DNA of 64,000 nucleotides from Gammaproteobacteria bacterium (GTDB taxonomy: Bacteria > Pseudomonadota > Gammaproteobacteria > Steroidobacterales > Steroidobacteraceae). Under the pieces are notes generated by a model. That model made no database searches. It was given only the letters and a program-made list of their open reading frames with translations, and had not been told where the DNA came from. Positions within the stretch are counted from its first letter, which is position 1. Every line of letters starts with the position of its first letter. Where the stretch lies: contig PKRE01000008.1 of NCBI GenBank assembly GCA_017577615.1, forward strand, positions 62,001-126,000, in the 5' to 3' direction. Both the position numbers and the translations under genes were made by a program. Below, one piece after another: positions 28,089-36,264 of this stretch.

Positions 28089-28840
28089 CAGAACGCTTCC
28101 TCCTGCGCCTGAACAAGCGGAGGCGCACGACGTATCAGCCAGTGCACACCGAATAGATCGAGCAGGCCCGCTCCCAGGCGATCGAACAGCCCGTACTTGG
28201 ACGTGCCGCGCAGTCGCGGTCGATGATGGACGTCGATGGACAGCACCAGCGCGCCTTCGCGTTGGAAGAGCGCCGGAAGGAAGCGATGCATGTGATTGAA
28301 CACTGGCAATTGCAAGAACGTCGATCTGTGGAAGAGCTTGATGCCGCAACCCGTGTCCGGAGTGGCGTCGTGCAGCAGTGCGCTGCGCACTCCGTTCGCG
28401 ATGCGCGAAGAGATCCGTCGCAGCCATGGATCTCGGCGCGTGCGGCGATGCCCGATAATGAGCTTGAGTCTGCCGGTCTGGTCCTGAGCGAGAGCGTGAA
28501 GGAAACGTGGAATGTCGGCGGGGTCGTTCTGTCCGTCGCCATCCAGTGTCGTGATCCATTCAGCGCGCGCTGCGCGCACGCCTGTGACGATGGCGACGCT
28601 CTGACCGCAGCGCCGCGAATGACGCAACAGTCGCACACCTGGCAGCTCGTGTGCGATACGGCGGATACTCTCCGCGGTGTGGTCCGTGCTGCCATCGTCG
28701 ACGAACACGACTTCGAAAGTAATGGAGCCGCGCAGCGAGGCATGAATCTCACGCACGAGCGGCGCGACATTGTCGGCTTCGTTGTGCACAGGAACGACGA
28801 TCGATAGCTCCGGAATGCTCGGTCCGCTGCTTTCGGCCAT
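28088..28840 (-). CDS. Family 2 glycosyltransferase (undecaprenyl-phosphate sugar donor type)
   Basis: This 250-residue soluble GT2 enzyme has LSIVVPVHNEADNV, the DXD-like VVFVDDGSTD and TLDGDGQNDPAD, and the later GCGIKLFHRS and RGTSKYGL, typical of the DPM1/ArnC/GtrB group. It would transfer a sugar from a nucleotide donor to undecaprenyl phosphate. The next gene in the operon (TGATG overlap) encodes a GT-C transferase that uses such a lipid. Unlike ArnC or GtrB, no C-terminal membrane helices are seen. ATG at 28840 starts the domain directly; the upstream TTG is less likely. Confidence 0.88.
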   Translation of the reverse strand: MAESSGPSIPELSIVVPVHNEADNVAPLVREIHASLRGSITFEVVFVDDGSTDHTAESIRRIAHELPGVRLLRHSRRCGQSVAIVTGVRAARAEWITTLDGDGQNDPADIPRFLHALAQDQTGRLKLIIGHRRTRRDPWLRRISSRIANGVRSALLHDATPDTGCGIKLFHRSTFLQLPVFNHMHRFLPALFQREGALVLSIDVHHRPRLRGTSKYGLFDRLGAGLLDLFGVHWLIRRAPPLVQAQEEAF

Positions 28841-29410
28841 AGTGCATGCACCTTGAATGCTTTCGACAAGTACCAGCGCAGACCTGGTGAGCGCCGTGGT
28901 CCGCCATTTCAGTAAGACGTTCGTAAGAGCGATGAGCAATCGGGAAGAGTCTCACACCGGGCTCGCTGTCAGCGCTGGGTCCTAGCAGCCCTGTCGGAGG
29001 AAATTCTTACGGCGTGGAAGCCTCTTGTCCGCGATGTGGCACCTGCGGCATCGGAGATCACTGGCAGGCAGTTCAAATATCTTGCCAGCTCCATCGCCGC
29101 AACCGCCGTCAGTCCGCCCCATAATCCGGACCGCTCGCGCACGCGTACCCGTCACATCGGACGCTACACTTTCCTGCTCCGCCCATCTGGCCTTGCCGCG
29201 GAACTTGAGTGCACGGGCTAGGAACTTCGAGCAGGGCGCATCGTTCCAGAAACGGTTCTGTCTTGGAGAGGTGAACCGGGCGCGCATTCTGCGCACCAAG
29301 CGTGACTCGCGTGCATCGCGAACGCGACAGGGAATGTGACAACGTCCATATGCAGAACCGTGATGGGACGCTTTTGAGACACAGGGGGGACTGAGCTCAG
29401 GGTAGCCGTC
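28841..29410. other. Gene-free divergent region
   Basis: About 570 bp between the leftward GT2 gene and a rightward secreted-protein gene. Open frames here have unlikely, arginine-rich composition and no recognisable domain. It must contain both promoters. Confidence 0.35.
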
Positions 29411-30265
29411 ATGTCATGTATTCGCATCTGCCTAGCGTTCTGCGCGGTGATGTCGCCTTCCTTCGCCATGTCCTGCGACGGCAGCTGGCAGAAGTGCCAG
29501 ACGGTGTTCAACGATCTCGTCTCTTATCGCGCAGAAGCCATCGAGCACGCCTTCGGTGAATTGCGCGATGTGATGCCGGAACGTATCGTGATCAAGTTCG
29601 TAGGTCCGCGTGACGCAGAATACCAACGTTTCGCACGGCGGATCGCCTACGATATCGATCAAGAGGTGCTGGTGGTGCCGAGATTCATCACTGCCACGCG
29701 CGTTCCCAATCCGCTGCGAGTGGCAGCCAATTATTGGCCGTTTTATCAGAACGAGCTCTACCGCGAGCTGTTTCCCGTCATCCATGCGATCGACAATGCC
29801 CTCTGGGGCGTATACCTGCAGGAAGCCGCGCAAGAAAAAGGTCTGACATGGCCGCATGAAAACTGCGGATCCCTGGACATCGGTCGCCGCCTCCCCTGCG
29901 AGATGCTCGTCCAAGGCGTCGCTGCCTATCTGACTTCGACTCGCAGCGTGCTCTTCAACACCAATCGCATCGATCGCATTTGGCCGTCGGACTTCCGCGC
30001 CTTCAGAAACAGCGTCTGGCGCCGCGACGACAACCGCTACCTGGAAGTGCAGCACTACGGCGGCTTGATGCTGGTCAAACCGCTGATAGACGAGTTCGGT
30101 GCGCCTGCCGCGCTCGTGTACTTCGCGCAGACGCCTTTCGAGCTGGAAGACGAGGACTTACACGCCTCAGCGCTACGCTACCAAGAGCGCGCACGAGTTT
30201 GGCTCGAGGCAAATAGGTATTCCGCCAAGGCGCAGCGCGTCACGGTCGTGTCGACGCTCGAATGA
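29411..30265 (+). CDS. Secreted protein of unknown function
   Basis: This 284-residue protein has a signal peptide (ICLAFCAVMSPSFA) followed by Cys-containing segment MSCDGSWQKCQ. The body is mixed alpha/beta with a conserved look (RIVIKFVGPRD, VVPRFITATRVPNPL, WPHENCGSL). Acidic helical segments (FAQTPFELEDEDLH) lie near the end. I do not recognise a family. A periplasmic or secreted enzyme is possible, and no metal-binding motif is evident. The DUF2058 gene converges on it. Confidence 0.7.
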   Translation: MSCIRICLAFCAVMSPSFAMSCDGSWQKCQTVFNDLVSYRAEAIEHAFGELRDVMPERIVIKFVGPRDAEYQRFARRIAYDIDQEVLVVPRFITATRVPNPLRVAANYWPFYQNELYRELFPVIHAIDNALWGVYLQEAAQEKGLTWPHENCGSLDIGRRLPCEMLVQGVAAYLTSTRSVLFNTNRIDRIWPSDFRAFRNSVWRRDDNRYLEVQHYGGLMLVKPLIDEFGAPAALVYFAQTPFELEDEDLHASALRYQERARVWLEANRYSAKAQRVTVVSTLE

Positions 30266-30307
30266 GCCGCAGACCGGAGATCACGCCGCAATGCGTGCCG
30301 GCGCGCC

Positions 30308-30838
30308 CTACCAGATCAGATCATCCGGCACGACGTAATCCTTGTACGGATCGTCCTCGCTCGGCTTCGTGTCATCCTGCGCTTGCAGCGACACCACCGC
30401 ACGCGGCTCACGCTCGCGGATGCGCTCGGCGATCTCTGCCAGCACGAGATCGTAGCGTCCTTCGCACCGCACGATCATGACCTCGCCTCGAATGATTTGC
30501 TGCCGCAACGCTCCATCGACCGGGACGCGGCGCACCTTCCCGCGATCGATGAAGTTGAAGTATTCGTCACTCTCCGGCTTGGGAAGTCGGTGCTGTTCAA
30601 TCAGCTGCTTGACTTGTGCCCAGCGCTGTTTGCGCTCGAGGTCCTCTTGACGTTTTCGATTGAGCTCTCGATCGCGCGCCGCCTTCGCAGCCCGTTCAGC
30701 GGCAAGCCGCTGCTCGTGCTCGGCCCTGCGAGCAGCCTCGTTCTTCTTGTCCCGATGCCGCTGCCGCTCTGCTTCCTTGGCCTGCTTCTTCGTGCCAAGG
30801 CCGGCCGCTAACAACTGCTCGCGCAACGAAAGATTCAT
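30308..30838 (-). CDS. DUF2058 (YaiL-like) nucleoprotein
   Basis: This 176-residue protein opens with NLSLREQLLAAGL and KKQAKEAERQRH, then a long, highly charged coiled-coil helix, and ends in a globular part with YFNFIDRGKVRRVPVD and YVVPDDLIW. This matches DUF2058/YaiL, annotated as a nucleoprotein or polynucleotide-associated factor in gammaproteobacteria. The ATG giving MNLSLREQ is chosen over one 45 bases upstream because family proteins start that way. Its function is unknown. Confidence 0.88.
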   Translation of the reverse strand: MNLSLREQLLAAGLGTKKQAKEAERQRHRDKKNEAARRAEHEQRLAAERAAKAARDRELNRKRQEDLERKQRWAQVKQLIEQHRLPKPESDEYFNFIDRGKVRRVPVDGALRQQIIRGEVMIVRCEGRYDLVLAEIAERIREREPRAVVSLQAQDDTKPSEDDPYKDYVVPDDLIW

Positions 30839-31163
30839 GAGCTCACTCGAGATGGATTGAGGAAGGACTGCTATCTTACGCAACCGGCCCGAGAGTTGGG
30901 ACGGTCAAATGCTGACGAAGCTGTCCCTTGGCAACTCTGCGCTGCGATCGCGGAGGGTTACGTTGCAACGCGAGTGATGCGACAGAATACGCGGCCTGCT
31001 TCGTGAACGCGTTCGCTAATCACGTTTCGCGATGTCCCCGCCTCGAGAAAACAGTGTTCAATACGCCCATGGTCTACTCAGCGCGGCTTGGCAAAGCCGC
31101 CGTGGTGCAGGACGCGTCGGCGCCACACACGTGTCGAACGGATGCTTGAGGAGGCTGAAGTCA

Positions 31164-31946
31164 ATGAACGCGTCAGGAAGGCTGGTGTGCGTAGGGCTCG
31201 GGCTTGCCGCAGGTGCGCACCTCACGGAGCAAGTCCGCACCCACATCGAGCGTGCCGATGTGGTGTTCGTGGATGCACCGCACACGAGCTTCGCAGCGCA
31301 ATTGATGTCCATGCATCCGGACGTGCGTTGTCTTGGCTGCGACGAAGCCGACCCCTCGACATCCGCGCAACATCAGCGTGCATTCGTGGACACCCTCCTC
31401 CAAGAGGTTCGTCGTGGCCGAAGCGTGTGCGCTGCATTCTTCGGACATCCAACTCTGTCCGGCCGCTCCGCTGCCGTCGCCATCCAGCTCGCACGAGCCG
31501 AAGGCTACGCAGCGCACATGGCACCAGGCATCTCGATCGAGGATTGCCTGTATGCCGACCTAGCCATCGATCCGACCCTGTACGGTTGCCAGCACTACGA
31601 CGCGCATCAGCTCGTTCGCTATCGACGCTCGCTCGACTCCTCTGCATACCTCATGCTGTGGAACGCCGCTCACCCGCCAGAGACGACGCCCACGCCGGCC
31701 AATACGCTGGCGTACCGTAAGCTTCTGCTGGAAGCGCTGTCGCAGGAGTACCCGGCGGATCACATCGTGCTCGTCTACAAGCCTGCACTCGACGGGAGCA
31801 GCGGGCCGGAGATCCTGCGTTTGCCGTTGATGTTCCTTGCTGAGGCCGACATCGGCACACACGCGTGCGTCGTGATCCCGCCTGCAGCAGAGCTTCTGCC
31901 TGAGCCGTCGCGCCAAGCGCGACTCGCCGAGTTGCTCTCGTCCTGA
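31164..31946 (+). CDS. Tetrapyrrole-methylase fold protein resembling borosin N-methyltransferases
   Basis: This 260-residue protein has the tetrapyrrole methylase fold start GRLVCVGLGL, a GHP motif (94-96) and PGISIEDCLYADLAIDP (121-137) followed by GCQHYDAH. From memory these match the borosin alpha-N-methyltransferases OphMA and SonM (PGVSAEDCLFADLCIDP in OphMA), which methylate backbone amides of a precursor peptide in trans or in cis. The region that carries catalytic Arg/Tyr residues in those enzymes seems changed here: SAQHQRAFVDTLL and AFFGHP instead of an R..TY..M and a Tyr-GHP. There is no C-terminal core extension, and no convincing precursor gene lies next to it. A strong GAGGAGG precedes ATG 31164. 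The substrate is therefore open. Confidence 0.72.
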   Translation: MNASGRLVCVGLGLAAGAHLTEQVRTHIERADVVFVDAPHTSFAAQLMSMHPDVRCLGCDEADPSTSAQHQRAFVDTLLQEVRRGRSVCAAFFGHPTLSGRSAAVAIQLARAEGYAAHMAPGISIEDCLYADLAIDPTLYGCQHYDAHQLVRYRRSLDSSAYLMLWNAAHPPETTPTPANTLAYRKLLLEALSQEYPADHIVLVYKPALDGSSGPEILRLPLMFLAEADIGTHACVVIPPAAELLPEPSRQARLAELLSS

Positions 31947-32177
31947 CCGAGCATTTGCTTACCGCCACGCGGGCCATCATCGCCGCTGCTCGTGACCTCG
32001 AGATTCTCGCGGTTGCCTGAGCTGGTGAGTCCAAGCTGACATCGGTGCTGCATCAGTGGAAAATAAGCCCGTCGTCGATGCGACTGCACCAAGCAGACAA
32101 GACACGTCATCCCGCGGTTGCCGACGACCTTGCTCACCTGCGAGGCTGCGCCAGCGCTCCCGACTGCTCGACTCCGC

Positions 32178-32888
32178 ATGAAGCTCGTCAAGCTCATCGC
32201 CAATCTCGGCTACGGCAGCCGTAAGGAAGTCGCTGCAATGGTGCGCCAAGGGCGCATTACGAATGCGCGCGGCGAGACACTGTCCGTCGACGATCGCGTC
32301 GAGCACGCCCAGGTGCGCATCGACGGCGAGCCGCTCGACCCGCCGTTTCCGTTGACCATCATGCTGCACAAGCCAGCAGGGTACACTTGCTCGACCATCG
32401 ATGTGGGTGCGACCGTCTACGATCTGCTTCCCGGTCGCTTTCGGCTGCGTTCACCGTTGCTTGCCAGCGTCGGCCGACTGGATCGAGAGACGACCGGGCT
32501 CCTGCTGATGACGGACGACGGCGCATTGCTCCACAAGATCACCTCGCCCAAGAGCAAGCTCGAGAAGGTCTACGAAGCGACGCTGGCGCGCGACTTGCGT
32601 GGCGACGAGGGCGAGATCTTTGCGAGCGGCAAGTTACAGCTGCGCTCCGAGGAAACGCCGCTTGCACCCGCAAAGCTCGAAGTGCTCGGACCGAGACGGG
32701 CGCGCGTCACGCTCACCGAGGGCCGCTATCATCAGGTACGGCGGATGTTCGCTGCCGTAGGCAATCACGTGGAAAGATTGCACCGCTGTCGCATCGGCGG
32801 TTTGACGCTCGGCGATTTGCCGGAAGGAAAGTGGCGCGTGCTCACCGAGCACGATCGCGCGCAGTTGTTCGGCCGAGCGCTTCCCTGA
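32178..32888 (+). CDS. Ribosomal pseudouridine synthase, RsuA family
   Basis: This 236-residue enzyme has an S4-type RNA-binding start (KLVKLIANLGYGSRKEVAAMVRQG) and the RsuA/RluB/E/F catalytic motif VGRLDRETTGLLLMTDDG with its Asp, followed by the terminal motif EGRYHQVRRMFAAVGN. RsuA isomerises U516 of 16S rRNA; RluE/RluF act on 23S rRNA. The S4-like start and length favour RsuA, but this is not decisive. ATG at 32178 begins the S4 domain. The next gene is an RsmC-like methyltransferase, so the pair may modify rRNA. Confidence 0.9.
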   Translation: MKLVKLIANLGYGSRKEVAAMVRQGRITNARGETLSVDDRVEHAQVRIDGEPLDPPFPLTIMLHKPAGYTCSTIDVGATVYDLLPGRFRLRSPLLASVGRLDRETTGLLLMTDDGALLHKITSPKSKLEKVYEATLARDLRGDEGEIFASGKLQLRSEETPLAPAKLEVLGPRRARVTLTEGRYHQVRRMFAAVGNHVERLHRCRIGGLTLGDLPEGKWRVLTEHDRAQLFGRALP

Positions 32889-32930
32889 GCACGTTCCGTC
32901 GATCCTGAGACGCAAAGCCGTCTAAGCTTT

Positions 32931-33965
32931 ATGACCGACCCAGCACTCGACACTTTGTTTTGGCCGTTCGTGACAGATCAGCTCACCTGGCCAGAAGGCG
33001 GTGCGTTGTTCCTGCGCGCACGAGATGGCTGGGCGCTGCGCCAGCGCCCATGGCCTGGGCTCGTTTGCGAGCAGACGTTCAAACCGGATGCAGATGCGCT
33101 CGCGCGAGCCGGATTCGCTGTCAATGACGAATCCATCGGGACTCGCAAGTTCCCTCTCGTCCTGGTGTTGCCGCCTCGCCAACGCGCCGAAGCACGAGCG
33201 CTCCTCGCACGTGCGATCGAGGCGACCGAGCCAGGCGGACGCGTCATTTGCGCCATGAGCAACAACGAAGGGGCCAAGTCGGGCGAAGCCGACCTGCGCA
33301 GACTTGCCGGGACGGTCGAGGTCGCGAGCAAGAACAAGTGTCGCGTGTTCTGGACGGCCCCGCTCGGCGACGCGATCGATCGCGCGCTGCTGGCCGAGTG
33401 GCGCGAGCTGGACGCCGTGCGTCCCATCGAAGGCGGGCGCTTCGTGAGTCGTCCCGGCGTGTTTGCGTGGGACCGCATCGACATCGCCTCGGCCTTGCTG
33501 GCGGAGCATCTGCCAGCGGACCTGGCAGGTAGCGCTGCCGATCTTGGCGCTGGTTTCGGTTATCTATCCGTCGAGCTGTTGACACGCTGCGCTGGCATTC
33601 GCGCACTCGATGTGTACGAAGCCGAACGCCGTGCACTCGACCTTGCTCGCATCAATCTCGCTTCGTTCGCCGATCGAGCAAGGCTGCGCTTTCACTGGCA
33701 CGACGTCGCCGCGGGCTTGCCGTCGACCTATGACGTCATCGTGACGAACCCGCCCTTTCATGCACAACGCGGCGTGGATCGACCTGATATCGGCCGCCGT
33801 TTCATCGCCGCCGCCGCAGGGGCGCTTCGGCCGCGCGGCCGCCTGTGGCTCGTCGCCAATCGTCACCTTGCCTACGAGGGTGTGCTCACCCAGGAATTCG
33901 CGCGCGTCAGAGTCGTCGCGCAAGCGCACGGGTTCAAGGTGATAGAAGCTGTGGCCGGTAAATGA
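32931..33965 (+). CDS. RsmC-like 16S rRNA guanine-N2 methyltransferase
   Basis: This 344-residue SAM-dependent enzyme has an inactive N-terminal duplicate domain and a C-terminal Rossmann-fold methyltransferase domain. The SAM motif is AADLGAGFGYLSVEL and the catalytic NPPF signature is in TNPPFHAQRG. Post-motif residues HLAYEGVL match the RsmC/RsmD-type family. RsmC methylates G1207 of 16S rRNA, while RlmG is a related 23S rRNA enzyme; which of the two applies cannot be decided by eye. It lies 42 bp after the pseudouridine synthase gene on the same strand. Confidence 0.85.
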   Translation: MTDPALDTLFWPFVTDQLTWPEGGALFLRARDGWALRQRPWPGLVCEQTFKPDADALARAGFAVNDESIGTRKFPLVLVLPPRQRAEARALLARAIEATEPGGRVICAMSNNEGAKSGEADLRRLAGTVEVASKNKCRVFWTAPLGDAIDRALLAEWRELDAVRPIEGGRFVSRPGVFAWDRIDIASALLAEHLPADLAGSAADLGAGFGYLSVELLTRCAGIRALDVYEAERRALDLARINLASFADRARLRFHWHDVAAGLPSTYDVIVTNPPFHAQRGVDRPDIGRRFIAAAAGALRPRGRLWLVANRHLAYEGVLTQEFARVRVVAQAHGFKVIEAVAGK

Positions 33966-34016
33966 GGGCCGGGGGCTCGGGGCTTGAGTCGCCAGCCCCC
34001 AGCCTCCTGCCCTACT
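33965..34016. repeat. Dispersed convergent-end intergenic sequence, copy B
   Basis: Short GC-rich intergenic unit sharing cggggcttgag with 11861-11871. GGGGGCT/AGCCCCC (33971-33977 with 33994-34000) can form a hairpin between convergent genes. Confidence 0.45.
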
Positions 34017-35961
34017 CGATCTCTACCTCAAACGGGCCTGCCGGAAGCGGCGCGTTGTCGTAGAGCGTGCAGATCGGGCTGTCGGCCCAGCAATAGCGCA
34101 CGCGCCTCGCATTGCGAACGTTGCTGCCGACGAGTCTGACGCTGTTGCCCTCGATGGTCGCGAGCGCGTACTCGCACGAGCCCGGTTCTGCTCCACACAG
34201 CTCGAAACCGATCGGATGCGAGCTGCTGTAGGCGACGAGCTTGCCGTCGATGTGCTCGAACTCGACGACGATGGCGTCCTGACTGCGTACGGCACGCACC
34301 GGCGTTGGACCGGAAGGCGTGATCGGCTCCCCGTACACGACATGACGCGCGGCACGCGCGAGTCGATAACCGACTTGTTGCTTGTTCGCCGGATGGATGT
34401 CCCAACGATCCCCAAGATCGATCGCCACTGCCAAGCCGGCGTTACCGTCCCGTGCGACCGCGCGCCGCTGAGCCTCTCGCACACCTGCCCAGCCGCTTTC
34501 TGTCGGCGCCGTCGGCGGCTGTCCAAAGTTCGCGAGTTGCACGATCAAGAACGACAGATCGCTGCCGAACCGCGCGCGCCAGTCGGCCATCCAATCATGC
34601 AGCAATGTCTCGTAGCGCTCGGGCTCGCCGGTGTTCGATTCGCCCTGATACCAAACGACGCCGCGCATGCGATACGAGCCGAGCGGCGCGATCATGGCAT
34701 TGGCGATCATCGTGAGCCCTGCCGTCACGTCCCACGGTGCACGCGGCGGCTCGCCCACCGATGGCGGCACGACCTGATACTCCCACTTGCCGTCGAGCGG
34801 GATCGACGTGCCATCGGCGAGTGTCAACGCCCGAGGTGTATCACCCCAAGGTCCACCGGGCCCCCATAAGTCGAGCGCATTGACAACGATCGTGTTCTGC
34901 CCTGCTTTGAGTACGCCCTTGGGAATCTCGTAGACACGATCCGTATCCGGACCGGCAGTGCTCCCCACTGCGCGGCCGTTGACCCATGTCATATCGACAT
35001 CGTCGATCTTCCCGAGCGAGAGCGTTGCGCCTTGGCGGGCTTGAGCAGGGCTCAACTCGACGACGGCACGCAGCCACACCATGCCGTTGAATGCCGCAAG
35101 CTCAGGATCGCCCCACTGTTCCCAGTGGCCGAGCTCGCGCGGCGCGGGTCGCCAGCTGCCCTGCTTCTCGCCGGTCCACGGCTGAGAAGACGGCACCCGG
35201 CTCTTCCACCAGCGCTCCCATACTGCGCCCCAGCGTCTAATCGCCTCTGCTGGCCGCGTGTCTTTGAGCGCAAGGATCTCGAGCATCTCGTCGAAGCCGC
35301 CCGCGGCACGCAACGCCTCCGCGCTCATCCACGGCTCGATTCGCGAACCGCCCCACGATGCGTGAATCAAGCCCATCGGCACCTTGACGTGCTGCTGCAG
35401 CTCCCGTGCAAAGTAGAAGCACGTAGCCGAGAAGTCGGCGAACGCCTCGCTCGTCGTCGGCTGCCACCGCACCGGCGTCGAAAACGTGCTCTTCGGCGTT
35501 GCGCTCGTGTCGCGTGCAACCGTCAACAGCCGAATGGAATCGTTGGCCGCTCGCGCGCTCTCAGCCCAGAAATTGAGCGCAGCGCGCGTCGGCATCTCCA
35601 TGTTCGACTGACCGGAGCACAGCCACACATCGCCCACCAGCACATCGGAAACGACCTGTGTCGTTCCCGAAGCGGTGCTCGCGGTCAACGTATACGGCCC
35701 ACCCGCTGGCAGCGCGGGCAGCTCCACCTTCCAGGCACCGTTCGCATCAGCGTGCGTGACGACCTCCGTCCCGTCGATACTCACGCGCACCTGCTCTCCT
35801 GGCGCAGCTCGGCCCCACACCGGAATCGGACGGTCCCGTTGGAGCACAGCATGATCCTGAAACAGCTCATGGAAGAGCGTTGCTGGAGAGCTCGACGCCA
35901 TCGCGCTCGCGGAAAGCAGCCCCCAGCAAGCGGCAATACCGAGTCGACGGAAGCTTCGCAT
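34012..35961 (-). CDS. Sialate O-acetylesterase-like SGNH hydrolase
   Basis: This 649-residue exported enzyme has a signal peptide (AACWGLLSASAMA). An N-terminal beta domain precedes the SGNH hydrolase block I, GDVWLCSGQSNMEMP (Ser119), with WYQGESN, SWGGSRIEPW and the C-terminal catalytic-type segment DLGDRWDIHPANK. An inserted galactose-binding-like beta module (GKIDDVDMTWVNGRAVG) occupies the middle, as in the 9-O-acetylesterase family. It would remove O-acetyl groups from sialic acid or plant polysaccharides such as xylan. No signal peptide or SGNH residue is missing. Confidence 0.9.
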   Translation of the reverse strand: MRSFRRLGIAACWGLLSASAMASSSPATLFHELFQDHAVLQRDRPIPVWGRAAPGEQVRVSIDGTEVVTHADANGAWKVELPALPAGGPYTLTASTASGTTQVVSDVLVGDVWLCSGQSNMEMPTRAALNFWAESARAANDSIRLLTVARDTSATPKSTFSTPVRWQPTTSEAFADFSATCFYFARELQQHVKVPMGLIHASWGGSRIEPWMSAEALRAAGGFDEMLEILALKDTRPAEAIRRWGAVWERWWKSRVPSSQPWTGEKQGSWRPAPRELGHWEQWGDPELAAFNGMVWLRAVVELSPAQARQGATLSLGKIDDVDMTWVNGRAVGSTAGPDTDRVYEIPKGVLKAGQNTIVVNALDLWGPGGPWGDTPRALTLADGTSIPLDGKWEYQVVPPSVGEPPRAPWDVTAGLTMIANAMIAPLGSYRMRGVVWYQGESNTGEPERYETLLHDWMADWRARFGSDLSFLIVQLANFGQPPTAPTESGWAGVREAQRRAVARDGNAGLAVAIDLGDRWDIHPANKQQVGYRLARAARHVVYGEPITPSGPTPVRAVRSQDAIVVEFEHIDGKLVAYSSSHPIGFELCGAEPGSCEYALATIEGNSVRLVGSNVRNARRVRYCWADSPICTLYDNAPLPAGPFEVEIE

Positions 35962-36264
35962 CGTTGTTCTTCTCCAACCTCCGAAACGAACGGTCAAGTG
36001 TTGCACATGCGTTGACGATGCGACAGAGCCGCGCGCCCGTCGGCCGTATGTGTCTACGTCTTCATAATGTGAAGAAATGCTAGCGCCCTTCTCACGTGCT
36101 CCGTCCGCTTGTAAGGCGCCTCGCCGCGCGCATTGCGCGACCCTCATGCCACATCTCACAGTACGCGCTGCCCCTCCTACGCGCGCATACTCCGAGCGCT
36201 ACAAGGATTCGCACAATCCACCCTCTGCAGGCGTGCCGCCTGTCATATCAATCGGGAGATCATC

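Noticed and set aside
28982..29299. A minus-strand frame in the intergenic region before the 284-residue secreted protein
   Set aside because: Arg/Ser-rich composition, no ribosome site and no domain.
30928..31149. A 73-codon frame directly before the borosin-type methyltransferase as a precursor peptide
   Set aside because: It needs a TTG start without a ribosome site, its composition resembles noncoding DNA, and it does not look like a helical borosin-binding leader. Its stop overlaps the strong ribosome site of the methyltransferase.
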